Source: Cichorium intybus (Eukaryota; Streptophyta; Magnoliopsida; Asterales; Asteraceae). Taken from it: a stretch of DNA of 64,000 bases. The position numbers and the translations under genes are program-made. The notes under the pieces were generated by a model that did no database searches, was not told the DNA's origin, and saw only the letters and a list, made by a program, of their open reading frames with translations. Positions 27,293 through 38,890 of this stretch are shown here, in pieces. The stretch is from assembly GCA_023525715.1 (NCBI GenBank), contig CM042012.1:57098705-57162704 (forward strand), read 5' to 3'. The stretch's first letter is position 1; each line of letters opens with the position of its first letter.

Positions 27293-28949
27293 AGTTCCCC
27301 CCCTTTATAAGATTCCGTCCCCGGAATCTCCAGCGTTGTCATACATTTATTCTTCCACTCAATCATTCGCTATTTCAACACAATACGGTTGTATTAGTAA
27401 ATCCAAAGGGTATTACCACAATACTGGCACATTAACCACCTCTAATCGACTAGGCCAACCTATTGAGACTACAAAGTACTCGTTATGTAATCTCATACAC
27501 TCACAATACAGACATCATGGATGAAAGGTACTTGTTATGCATCGTATAATCATAATCACATGTTCACCACATCATATCACAACCCCTGCTCTTCACAACC
27601 TCAATAGCTCAGCTATTCACCAAACACCCGACTGTATGTGTGTTAGAACTGCCAGCCAATAAAGCCATCACAACACTTGTATGTGGTCCCACCACAATTA
27701 CTGCTCATAAGATCCACAACACATATGTGGTCTTACCAAATGTGGCCCCACTAAATAAGTGGTCACAACCACAAGTACTATTAACCCCCAGAATAAATGG
27801 TCTCAACTACAAGTTACCAGTGGCCCCATGGAATAAGTGGTCCCAACCACAAGTACAAATAGCCCCATAGCATAAGTGGTCCCAACCACAATACTAGTAG
27901 CCCCACCTAATAAGTGGTCCCAACTACAAGTATAAGTGGCCCCACAGAATAAACAGCTTTCGCTCTAAAGGCTTAATGGTTAACACACATACGACTGCAC
28001 AGCTCTGCAACCAACCACATGACACCAAGAATCCTCATATCAGCTCAGCCTCCACATAACACTACAAAATCTCCACCCACAATATGATACTATATCCGTG
28101 GTTGTCACCACTTAATACTCATGTATTCGTCCGCACAGCTAATATCAACTAGATATTCAACCAGCTACCGACACAGTTTATCCACGGTTACTTGCCTACG
28201 GGTTACTTAACGTGTCACTTTTGCACAGCTCATCTACTATAGTCACATCAACTGTTCATTACTTAATTATTAAGAAATGAAACATCACTAGATTCTCAAT
28301 CTCCAGCGTCCTAATTGATCCTAATAAACTCTATGATTGCCAACCAATAGAATGGACAAATACAGTTTATCAGCCTATACACCAATTAGTTATACCCTCA
28401 GTGTATTGGATTCCTTACGACCAACTCCCGATTCGAACGCGGATCCTGTGCTTTCAATAGTAGGAGCTCTACTACTATCTTCCACACCTACCCTCGTTCG
28501 TTTCAGAACTTGTCCAGAAGTCCCCAATTCACTTCTCACGATAATTTTACCACCTATACCCCAGGTTGTTTTACGAACATAGTCGTAGAAAATCTTTCAC
28601 TTAAAAGGATTTACCTTATGGATATCACGTATCAAGGAACATGCAACTTGGCCTACTAAAAAATTCTAGGACTATTTAGTTCCTACTGCCTACACTTTAA
28701 TGGCATTTAAGCACACATATATTACAGAAATAGCAACAAAGACTAAGCACTTAACCTTTTCCCCACTGACGTCGGCTGACGGTACACACTGCGTCTTTGC
28801 AACAACATTCATTTAACCCCTTACTCGAAAAAAAACAACTTATAATTTCTTGTAAAAATATTTCCAAAGAAAACTTTTAAGTCTCAAGCTTGAGATCAAA
28901 ACCCATCAAGTGAGTCTGATTCACTCAAGCCTTGGCTCTGATACCAACT
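27293..28949 (-). other. Internal region of LARD-like element, non-coding
   Basis: From the polypurine tract (27293-27306) to the primer binding site (28934-28946). A tandem array of about 35-40 bp units with TAAGTGGTCCCAACCACAAG and GCCCCA cores covers roughly 27684-27945. No protein domain was seen in six frames. Confidence 0.8.
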
Positions 28950-30321
28950 TGTAACACCTGGTTTTTAATAAAACATCTTCATTTAAATAAATATCAATTT
29001 ATTCAATAATTAACATTTTGAAGATATTTAAAAATCATTTTAAACATCAATTCACTACATGAATCCCCAATTAAGCAGCATCAGTGTGTACCCGTCATGC
29101 CTGTCCGTCATTTCCACCTGTACAACCTGAAATGGTAATTTAAAAGGGAAAGGATAAGCACACGGCTTAGTGAGTTCCAACAACTACACAGCATATCAGC
29201 TACACATACTTTACCCCTAACAGGAAAAATACAACCACACGTCACATAATCTGCTCTACCCAGTATATTGGATATAACCTCCTATACGTATCTGCTCAGT
29301 AAATCTAATTCCCCTGCTCAACACTTAGAGCCGCGCATACCCTGTACGTCGAGTCATGCGTATCTGCTCAGTATCTTTTGCTCGTATCTCTATATTACTC
29401 AGTACGTCGACCCCACACACACCATAACCCAACCCATACAATTATAACAGGAAGGTATATTTCACAACTTGGTACTATTCATCAACATCTTATAAACATC
29501 CTATAAGCACACAAAATACAGTAAAGCACATATAACGTCCACACAATGTAGTGAGAAACTCACCTGATTATAGTCGACTACAGCGTTTATCTCTGCTTCG
29601 TATTCCCTCTTTAACTGTTAACACCGTAAGACATTTATCACTCTTTAATTCTTAACTAACTTATAGTTGCATCATTAAACTCTTCCATAATTCCAACATG
29701 ATATCTCGTGATTTATCAAGTAAAGGATAGCCAGGTAGAAGATTAGTTGGGATGGCAGGATCCTTTCAGCATTTTAGCCTTTCGGAAAATCCAATAACCA
29801 GATCCCAAGTAATCGGCCTAGACACCATCCTTGTAAGTAAATCACTCGGTATTATTTTTGGAATTACGAATAGTATAACCTCTACATATTATAGTTTAAC
29901 ACTTATAAACTACTAGAGAAATACGATAGTGATTACTCACTTAAGATTGGCGTTTTCGCAAAGCCTTGGCACGTTTCCCGTTCCGCTCTTCCAACACTTC
30001 CCGAGCACCTCGTTACCGGCTACCGCTCGCTCCTAACTCCTCCCGACCTATTTTCCTCACCAGAACACTCCTCGATATCGTAAGGTTGTTTGGTGTTTGT
30101 TGTGGGTTGAAATGAAGAAGTTAGGTCTCTATTTATAGGGCTTGAAAACACTATTCACGACGTCATCACGACATCATCGTCGACGTCATCACGACATCAT
30201 CGTCGACGTCATCACGAGGTAAGCGCTTACTTCATTTCTCGGGTACTATTCACGCCGGAGTTACTATTCACGCCGGAGTTACTATTCACAACATATTTTT
30301 TTTTGAAAAACGGTCGTTACA
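28950..30321 (-). repeat. 5' LTR of the LARD-like element
   Basis: Right LTR, promoter side for minus-strand transcription. The TATA box (CCCTATAAATAG on minus) is at about 30128-30140. Downstream lie a donor-like CAGGTGAGT (29562) and an acceptor-like TTTCAGG (29127). Confidence 0.9.
30153..30220 (-). promoter_or_regulatory. TGACGTC array upstream of LTR TATA box
   Basis: Three GTGATGACGTC units (minus strand) alternate with GACGATGATGTC units, starting roughly 15 bp upstream of the TATA box. TGACG/TGACGTC are the known core of as-1 and C-box sites bound by TGA/bZIP factors. The left LTR holds five such units (27107-27190). Function is inferred from motif only. Confidence 0.6.
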
Positions 30322-32375
30322 CTCATGTTGAGATCTTTTTGGTGGAGGATATGCTGGAGACTCTTATGGTCAGTGAAGATCGTACACTTAGTGTCGTATA
30401 GGTAGTGTCTCCAGATATTTAATGCGAACACTACTGCCCCCAACTCGAGGTCATGCGTGGTGTAGTTGACCTCGTGGGTTTTAAGTTGTCTCGAAGCATA
30501 GGAAATGACTTTTCCTCTTTGCATGAGCACGCAACCCAGACCCTGATTTGATGCATCGCAGTAAACCACAAAGTCTTCTATTCCTTCTGGAAGGGACAGA
30601 ATAGGAGCGCTGCATAATGCTTTCTTTAGAGTCTGGAAGGCGACGTCTTGTTTATCCTCCCAGTTGAAGGTTACTCCTTTCTGTGTCAGGACAGTAAGTG
30701 GCTTTGCGATTTTTGAAAAGTTACGTATGAATCTTCGATAATAGCCAGCGAGACCCAAAAACTGGCGAATTTCCGTCGGTGTTCTCGGTGCTTCCCAGTT
30801 TTCAATGGCTTTGATTTTGGAGGGATCCACATGTATCCCTTTCTCGCTGACTACGTGTCCTAGAAAACCCACCTTTCGAATCCAAAATTCACATTTTGAG
30901 AATTTTGCATACAACTTTTCTGTTCTTAATGTCTCCAAAACTTGTCGCAGATGTTGACTATGTTCCTCCTTACTTCGTGAATAGATTAGTATGTCATCGA
31001 TGAAAACTATCACGAATTTATCTAAGTAAGGTTGGCATACGCGATTCATTAGGTCCGTGAACACTGCAGGTGCGTTAGTCAATCCGAATGGCATCACAAC
31101 GAACTCGTAATGACCGTAACGAGTCCTAAATGCTGTCTTAGGAACATCTTCCTCCTGAACTCTGAGCTGATGGTACCCCGACCTTAGATCAATTTTGGAG
31201 AGGTAACTCGATCCTTGGAGTTGGTCAAATAGGTCGTCAATTCGGGGTAACCGATATCGGTTCTTGATAGTGAGCTTATTTAATTCCCGATAATCAATGC
31301 ACATACGGAATGATCCATCCTTCTTCTTCACGAACAAGACCGGTGCTCCCCAAGGTGAGAAACTCGGTCTAATGAACCCTTTACTTAGTAGTTCGTTCAG
31401 TTGACTAGATAATTCCTGCATTTCTGACGGGGCTAACCGATATGGCGCTTTTGCTACAGGGGTGGCTCTAGGAATCAAATCGATTCTGAATTCGACTTGT
31501 CGTATGGGCGGCACACCTGGGAGGTCTTCTGGGAATACGTCGGAAAAGTCGCAGACTTCAGGAATCTCTTTGATGCTCTTTACTTCTTTCTTCTCGTCAA
31601 CAACGTGGGCTAGGAAGGCATGATATCTTTTCTGTAGGTATTTTCGGGCTTTGATGCAAGACACAATTCGGAGGTTGGTACTGGGTTTGTCGCCGTAGAC
31701 GACAAGGGTGTTGCCATTCGGTAGATGAAGTCTGAGTCCCCGTTTGTAGCACATGATGTCAGCATGGTGAGGAATTAGCCAATCCATACCAACAATCACG
31801 TCAAAGCTTCCTATTTTAACAGGCATTAAGTCGATTTGGAAGGAGTGATTGTCTAGGGTAAGTGTACAACCTATGTATATATTGTTGGTGTTTTCTGTTT
31901 TGCCATTTGCCATTTCTACCGTAAACGTTTCATTGAGTGGTTTAGATTTTTGTTTTAGTAGGTATTTGAACTTATGACTTACGAAACTCCTCTCCGCACC
32001 GATATCGAATAGTACACAGGCATATGAATTATTGACGAGGAACGTACCGGTAACCACGGTGGGATCCTCCACTGCTTCTGTGCGTCCTATAGTTAGGACC
32101 CTTCCATTTCTCCCAACAGTCTTTGTTTTCGGGCAATCCCGCTTGTAATGTCCTGTTTCTCCACAACCGTAACAAGCTTGAGTCACCCCAACATTAGAGA
32201 CTTGGGGTGTTTGTGGAGCTGGTGCCTTGCAGAAGCGAGAAGTATGACCCTTTTTCCCACAATTTGTGCAGTGCATACAAGCTCCGTGGTGGTGGTAGTT
32301 GCACTTGTTACACTTGGGTAGGTTTCCACTGTATTGTTTGTTTTGTATTGGAGCGGTATGGGAGAGTAGCGGCAT
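30322..32375 (-). pseudogene. Ty3 nucleocapsid end, protease, RT and RNase H, copy C
   Basis: The best-preserved pol in the window. The frame runs from the zinc knuckles (CTNCGKKGHTSRFC, CYGCGETGHYKRDC) through protease (VLFDIGAERSF; the active-site Ser after Asp is Ile here, from DSG to DIG), RT (MCIDYRELN, VFIDDILIYS) and RNase H (VVYCDASNQG) to 30322, where the LARD-like element splits it. Upstream, a single-base loss in a G run near 32430 separates it from gag. The DIG change would probably weaken the protease. Confidence 0.88.
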
Positions 32376-32381
32376 GGATCG

Positions 32382-33227
32382 TCACTGCTTGTTGTCTTTT
32401 AGCGTTTCCTTGGTTTTGTTGATCTCTCCCCTGTTCCAGAATTTTCTCTTGTGGTCTCTTCCTTTTGATGGCTCGGTTTTGAGTGTCATGGTGCCTTGGC
32501 GAACTCCATGGTCGATTAGTCGTTGAGCCAGTCGTTTAGCAATGTCGTACGTGGCTGGGCTTGCTGATTCCACATTTCCTTGAATTAGAGGGGATAGCCC
32601 CCAGATATAACGCTCCACCTTCACGGATTCTGGTGTGACCATTGAGGGGCAAAGGGTTGCCAGGTCGTTGAACCTGTTGGTGTAAGTGGTTATATCTGCA
32701 CCCTTCATTGTAAGGTTCCACAATTCTTGTTTTAGTTTCTGAACCTCTCTTCTGGGACAATACTCTTTCATCAACATGGTCTTTAGTTCTCCCCAACTCA
32801 TTGAGTTGGCTACAGGGAGTGTCAGGCTCTTAACATTACCCTTCCACCAGGACATGGCCGTATCAGCAAAAGTACAAGTAGAGTATTTGACTTCGTATTC
32901 CTCGGGACAAGCAGAAATGTCAAAGATCAACTCAGTTTTCTCGATCCACCTTGTAAGAGCGATAACACCTCCAGTCCCATGAAAAGTCACCGGTTTGCAA
33001 TTCGCGAAGTCTTTGTATGTACATACTCGCGGGTGGCTTGGTGTTTCTCCATTTGTGGAATCGTTAGTGGCGTTCTTACTTCCGCTTCCATTTGTTCCAT
33101 TTGAATTTAGCTGGGCAATTGCAGCTGTCACTGCGGCGGTTACGGCGGCTTGGAAGGCACCAGTATCCATCATTGGTGTCTCTGGTATTTCTGCGGTCTC
33201 GGCGGCGTGGGGGGTATCAGCATCCAT
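32382..33227 (-). pseudogene. Ty3 gag, copy C
   Basis: Open from ATG 33227 (MDADTPHAAETAEIPET) through the gag core (WWKGNVKSLTLPVA, NLTMKGADITTYTNRFNDL, YIWGLSPLIQGNV) until a frameshift near 32430, before the zinc knuckles. It is in the same order as in the plus-strand element and about 93% alike by eye. The spacer 33228-33560 matches 17450-17783 and holds no gene. Confidence 0.85.
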
Positions 33228-33560
33228 CTATTACACGTTTATTATTATTATTAAATTTTTTTTGTAAACATATTTCCAGTATCATGTATACATATCAAAC
33301 ACTTGTATACTACTTTATAAATATGTCATCATATTAATAATACTTTGTAGCATTACACGATTTGAGAAGGAAATTTTTTGACCTTCGTAGAGGTCTTCAG
33401 TACATAACAACAAACGAGTGGCATAACGACCCCCAAAGAGTGTAATCACTTAATTGTAGGGTTGCGCCTACCTACAATAATGAGTAGTGCATAGAGTTTA
33501 CCCAAAAGTTTATAATATATATCCAAATTGAGTAAACATTTCTCATAGCGAGCCAAATCC

Positions 33561-33990
33561 TCATGCTCCCCGGAGCGCAGCTACCTGTGCCCTCAACTCT
33601 GCAGCCTCCCGTATGGCCTCCTCGGCCCTCTGCTCCACGTCTCTTATCCTCTGTTCGGCATCCTGCAATCGCTCGAAGGTCTCCCTGAACATCTCCACGG
33701 CAGTCCTTCTGTCTTCCTCGAGCGAGTCAACCCTCATTGAGGTACCGTCATGAGCCTCATCGAGGCGTCGGACGCGAACGGTGGTGATCTCAGTAGTGGC
33801 TCCCACATCATAGATTTGACTAGTGATCGCCCTAGTTTGTTTGTCCAAGCGGTTGATACTACTAATCATGACAGGTAAGGCTCTGTCAGCCGGGCCTCCC
33901 TCGCTGAGGTCAAAATAAAGATGGCTCTTGCCGTAAGGAGGGGGTTGTTGCTGTTCACGACTCCATCGGTGTAAGTGTTCTGCCCAATTA
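33561..33990 (-). pseudogene. Extra pre-gag ORF, copy C, truncated
   Basis: The C-terminal coiled-coil half of the ORF described at 16679 is open here over 102 codons (33869-33561: FRETFERLQDAEQRI, EEAIREAAELRAQV). Upstream similarity stops at about 33989, corresponding to 17030 of the plus element, so the acidic N-terminus, primer binding site and 5' LTR of copy C are missing. The next sequence is short and then a LINE poly(A) tail. Confidence 0.75.
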
Positions 33991-34019
33991 ATAAATTAAG
34001 TTGGTGCTATGTTTTTTTT

Positions 34020-35640
34020 GAACGACAATATTATTAAGAGCAAGCGGGAGGCTTGCAAAGAAAAAAGAAGAACAATAAGAGTCCGATCACAACAAATTCA
34101 CCCCAAATAACCAGGAAAAATAGAAACAGGGGCTATTTTGTCCAATCAAATGAGAGCCCCAAAGACAATGAAAACCTTATAAATTGACCTCTAGAGAACC
34201 GACCAAAACACTATAAACAGCAACACCTTCGGAACTTGACAGCAAACCAACACCAGTCAAAGGCTTATAGAAAGAACACTCAGGGGCATTTATGTCCAGT
34301 TGAAAGCAAACTCCAAAAGAAAGTAGAGAAAACAGACATCAAGCAGCAACAGTACAATCGATGTTGTAACCATCAACAACCATAACTTGAAATAGCAAAA
34401 CCAAGCATTAAAAACCGCAACAAACCCCATCCCAAGCAAAATTCCAGTGACAGATCAGCAGAAGCAACACACGAAAGCCACATCAAACCAAAACCCATCA
34501 GAATTGAAAGGAACCTTCACGAGAATTAAAGCAACCAGCTCCCAACCAAATGAACCCAAACCAAGGCACCCAGGAAGAGAGAAGCAATTCTAAAGTAGAT
34601 ACTTCCCAGGGGCAATTTCTTCCAGACCCCCAGCCAAGAACCAAATTCAAACTACCACTAAACCAAAAGCGAATCCAGCAAAAAGCAGATACATTCTTCA
34701 GAAGAGAACATTGCAAAAGCAAACCACACCTCCTGGGCAATTACGTCCAAACCCCCACAAACCATCAGAACTGAAAGGAACCGGAATCTGATCTTCCAAA
34801 TATTTAGAGCTCCATACAGGTATTTTCGACCATATTGCAGAGAAACACCAAATGCCTTCAAACCTTTTTAGAAAACCGAAATAGAGCCAGCTCCTAAGGT
34901 AAATAGACCAAAACCAGGACATGACAGAATGCAGGAAAGCAGCTAGGGGTAATTTTGTCCATCATTCAAAAACCACCAAATTTCTATGCAATAAGACTGA
35001 AAAGCTATTGAAGACAGGAAAGAATTGAACATCGCGTAACTTCAATGAATGAAAACTTGAGAGACTTGAGAGACTATGTCAGCATACAGTATCCAAGGGA
35101 AGCATCGCCCAAAATTCAAAATTCACCATAAGACCATACAACAAAACCGAAGAGCCATCAACACATGATAAAATTTGAAAAACCTTGCCATTTGACTACA
35201 CATACACCAAGGCAAGCCCCCCCGCCCCCCCAACGTGCAAGAAAAGGAAGAAAAGAAGGAAAACACACACAAGAAAAAAATGCATCTCCGGGAAAGAAAT
35301 CAGATGCCCATATGAAAATGCACCTAAATCAATGAACTACCCCATGAAACGAAATAGGACACATCAAGATAAGACACCTTTGACTCACTCTGACCCGAGA
35401 TGCATACCACCAAAGAACACCAAAAGAAACACCCAAATCATCCCAACTGGACCAAAACAGTCAAAACATTCGTTTCCCAAAGACATCAAACAAGTCCAGT
35501 GAAGAAAAAACAGAATGCCCGACCAACCCCAATGGACACCACCAAGAAACACCAAAAAGAACCCGAACCCCCCACCTTGAGAAAATAAGAAAGAAGAACT
35601 CTCCCACTCTGTGTATACTCACTCCCTCTATGTATGGCAC
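34020..35640 (-). other. LINE 3' UTR with recurring motif
   Basis: About 1.6 kb without coding sense. A GGGGCAATTTTGTCCA-like motif recurs at about 34131, 34284, 34608, 34734 and 34947, and CATCAGAAYTGAAAGGAACC recurs at 34496 and 34764, so the UTR is built of degenerate tandem units of about 150-330 bp. Short ORFs here (for example 35185-35502) are low-complexity Lys/Pro readings. Confidence 0.6.
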
Positions 35641-35657
35641 TCACCAATCCCCTCACA

Positions 35658-38265
35658 TCACTCAACAGAGAACAGACCAGAGTTAAGTGGATGACAGCAC
35701 CAAGAATGCCAGTCCATGGAGCGCTTCTTGCCTCTAAATTTTACCCAATTGAACAAAGTTATTTGGATTTCATCAGCGGTTTTCGCAGGATTTTTCCTTT
35801 TATTCATAAAAATTCTTTCGTTCCTGGTTTTCCAAATTACCCAACATGACGCCATTGATAAAGCTGACAAGAATTTCCTTTCTATGTCTGAATTGGCACG
35901 TGATAGTATATCCTCAACTTGCATCTGCAAGCTGTCATAATTTTTTCGTGAAGCCACACCATTTGCTCACCCAATCCCAAACATTTTTTGTAAATTCACA
36001 TTATGCAAAAACATGATCTACAGTCTCTATTCATGTACCACAGAGAGAACATTCCTCATCTAACAGCCTAATCCCCCTTTGCAATAGATTATGCTTAACC
36101 GGAATTCTATTTAAAGCTAATCTCCAAGAGAAGCAGTTGACTTTACAAGGCATCCACGAATTCCACTTGAACAATTTGGGAATATCATTTTTCATAGAGC
36201 AATCGAGGGCATGCCTTATGGATTTGACCAAGAACATACTATTTTTCTCTATGATCCACTCCCAGCAGTCTCAATATAAAGAAAACTTAAAATTCCCAAT
36301 AAGCTCCAAACAGTCTTGCAGCTCCAAACTTTCCAAGTGTGAGATATTCTGCTTCTTCCAATTCCATACCAGCTCAGTCTCGGCCTCTGTATTGAACTTC
36401 TCACGGTCCATGACTAAGCAATCTTTCTCTTTTTCCAATCTATATAACCTTGGGAATTTTTCTTTAAGAGGAATGCCAGAGATCCACATGTCTTTCTAAA
36501 ATCTTGTTTTATCACCTCTACCCACTTTTCTTCTGAATAAATCTCTCAAGCTAATTCCAACTTCCAAAAAATCACCCTCTATTTCAATAACATTATACCA
36601 CAGGCCCTTGTAGAATTTTTTTTGCCAATTTACGATCATCATAGTCAGTTAACCTGTAGATTCCTCTAATCACCCTTGACCATAACGAATAGGCATCATG
36701 TTTTAATTTCCACCACCACTTTGCTAAAAGACACATATTGAAATTTTTAAGGTCGTTTACTCCTAACCCCCCCCCCCCCCAAAGATTTAGGAGTAGTCAC
36801 AGTATCCCACGCAACCCAGTGAATTTCTTTTTTCTCTTCAAATCCATTTCAAAGGAATTTTCTTCTAATTCTTTCGAGAGTTTCAATCACTTTCATCGGG
36901 GCTTTAAATACCGAAAGGTAATACAAGGGAATACTTCCAAGGACTGAATTCACCAGTGTGAGTCTTCCCCCAAAAGAAAGACATTTTCCTTTCCATGTTT
37001 TAGTTTGTTCTTGAATTTTTCGATTATGAGGTTCCAATTTTTCAACAATTTCATATTTGCCCCAATGGGCAGACCAAGATAAATGAAAGGAAAGTTAGCC
37101 GCTTCACATCCCAAGTAGTTAGCTAACTCCGATAACTCCGTTTTGTCAACACCGATTCCATAGACTTTGCTTTTAGAAAAATTAACCTTGAGGCCCGAGG
37201 CAAGATGAAAACATCTCAAATTTCTTTTGAGATTAATGAAATTATCAGGTGACCATTCTCTGATAAACATGATGTCGTCTGCGTACATGAGATGAGAAAG
37301 CAATGGGTCATCCATTGGCAGCTTCGTGAAAGATATTTAGTTCACAAGCTGAATTCATTGCCATCTGCAATCCTTCCATGGCTATAATGAATAAGAACGA
37401 AGAGAATGGATCACCTTGCCTCAACCCCTTCTGTATGTTAAATTCCTTTGTTGGAGCGCCATTTACTAGAATTGACCCCCTGCTAGATCTAAGAATACCA
37501 CGAATCTATCCCCTCCATTTTGACCCAAAGTTCATTTAGGTCAAGATTGTGTCCAAATACCCCCAATCAACCGAATCAAAGGCTTTGTCTAGATCCACTT
37601 TAAATAAGACAAATATCAATTTAGACTTTTTTCCCAGTTGCATACTTCATTTATCATGAAAGGACCATCAAGGATATTCCGTCCCTGGATGTATGTTGAT
37701 TGTTCCTCTCCCACAATTGCATGAATTACTTCTTTCAATCTCCGAAGCAAGTATTTTTGAGATTATTTTTACGAAGCATCCAATTAGACTGATTGGCCTA
37801 TAATCCTTAAGTGTGACTGGGTCTCTGATCTTAGGAATCAATGAGATGAACGATGTATTACAACCTTTGCTGATTTCTCCAGACTTCTCGAAGTGTTTGA
37901 CTGCTTGAAAGACGTATGTCTGTATAATATCCCAGAATTCTTTTAGAAATTTGAAAGTGAACCCATCTGGACCGGCACTTTTTCCGAGGAACAAGACCAA
38001 ACAGCGTCCTTAACTTCCTCAAGAGAGAAATCCCCTTCAATCTTCACTCTGTCTTCATTTGAGAGGGTTTTGAATTTATCGCTAATAATAATTGGCCTCC
38101 TGACGCTATTTTCTCTGAATTTCTCTATAAAAAATCTAAGTATACAATCTTTGATTTGAGTCGAGTCATTTGTCCACGAGCCATTATCCATTAACCCATT
38201 GATTCGCGATCTCTTTTTATTCCGATTAATGAAAGCATGAAAGAACCTCGAGTTAACTTGAAAAA
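35658..38265 (-). pseudogene. LINE ORF2: reverse transcriptase and zf-RVT, decayed
   Basis: Pieces in order on the minus strand: VNSRFFHAFINRNKKRSRI (about 38260-38200); RT palm part with KSAGPDGFTFKFLKEFW and LIPKIRDPVTLKDYRPISL (about 38000-37700); catalytic YADD in LSHLMYADDIMFI (about 37290) and FIYLGLPIGANM; GRLTLVNSVLGSIPLYYLS (about 37000-36900); zinc-binding zf-RVT region with WNSWMPCKVNCFSWRLALNR (about 36150) and CSLCGT; and the tail ASCWVIWKTRNERIF (about 35840). Several frameshifts and stops separate them. It would have reverse transcribed its own RNA by target-primed synthesis. Confidence 0.85.
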
Positions 38266-38890
38266 CATGTCATCTCGTGTTGGGTTCGTGTCGTGTCAAA
38301 ATATTATACATGTTAATAGAGCTTAACCCTAACTCAGTTCGTTTAATTATCGTATCGTGTCAACCTGTTTATTTCGTGTTGAGTTTGTGTTATGTTAGCG
38401 GGTTTAGGGTTTAGACATTGTATATGTGTCATTTTTATCTCAAGTTGAAATATTAATCATGTTGACAGAGTAAGAGTTAGGATCGGAAAGGAAAATATGA
38501 AAAACTAGAAAGAATATGAGTTGGGAGGCGGAATGGTGAAATTCATAGTAAGTTTAGAGGACAAAGTGGAAAGAATAGGAGATGTAGATGCAAGTAACAA
38601 GGTTACTAGGAAGAGGGGAGTGACCAAGTGCGATTGTAGAGTATTCAAGAGAAACAAAAAATGAAGATCTGACTTAGACAACTAAGTCGTTTTCACATAA
38701 CAAAGTGACTCAACTCAAAGTTGTTATTTTATATCTAGTTTTTATTTTAGTTTTGGGTCCGTCAATTTTAACAAAAGAATTAAAAAAAACTTGCATATAA
38801 AAAGGGGTCATGTTTAGTCATATTCAAGTTGAAACTATCAACCCTAACCAAACCCGTTTAATGATCATGTCGAGTCGTGTCAAACCGCTT
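38266..38890. mobile_element. hAT-like repeat remnant, left part
   Basis: Rich in CGTGTCGTGTCAA and TCGTGTTGGGTTCG words seen in non-autonomous hAT elements of many plants. It continues after the solo LTR at 40658 and ends at about 40742 in a TTTGCCACCTCTA terminus; the matching left terminus is missing. No ORF of note. Confidence 0.5.

Larger units (their letters stand above)
25922..30321 (-). mobile_element. Non-autonomous LTR retrotransposon (LARD-like), 4.4 kb
   Basis: Two LTRs of 1371 and 1372 bp (25922-27292, 28950-30321), starting TGTAACG and ending GGTGTTACA on the minus strand. A primer binding site for initiator tRNA-Met lies at 28934-28946 (minus: TGGTATCAGAGCC) and a polypurine tract next to 27293 (AAAGGGGGGGAACT). 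The internal 1657 bp has no gag-pol; its ORFs (27336-27524, 27640-27870, 28337-28582) match nothing I recognise. LTRs differ by few substitutions, a roughly 21 bp indel and repeat number, so the insertion is young. It needs enzymes from another element. Flanks CTACT and CTCAT are an imperfect 5 bp duplication. Confidence 0.9.
34012..38265 (-). mobile_element. L1-type LINE, 5'-truncated
   Basis: Minus-strand non-LTR retrotransposon. Its 3' end is a run of eight A (34012-34019 as T on plus) after GTCGTTC. Coding remnants of ORF2 lie at 35658-38265 and a long 3' UTR at 34020-35640. The 5' end stops near 38262, inside the segment before RT, so endonuclease and ORF1 are missing, as usual for truncated L1 copies. 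No clear target duplication was found. Confidence 0.85.

Noticed and set aside
28337..28582. Possible small gene in the LARD-like element
   Set aside because: No start context, domain or conserved partner; the internal region seems non-coding.
35185..35588. Lys/Pro/Thr-rich ORFs
   Set aside because: They lie in the LINE 3' UTR on the opposite strand and are low complexity.
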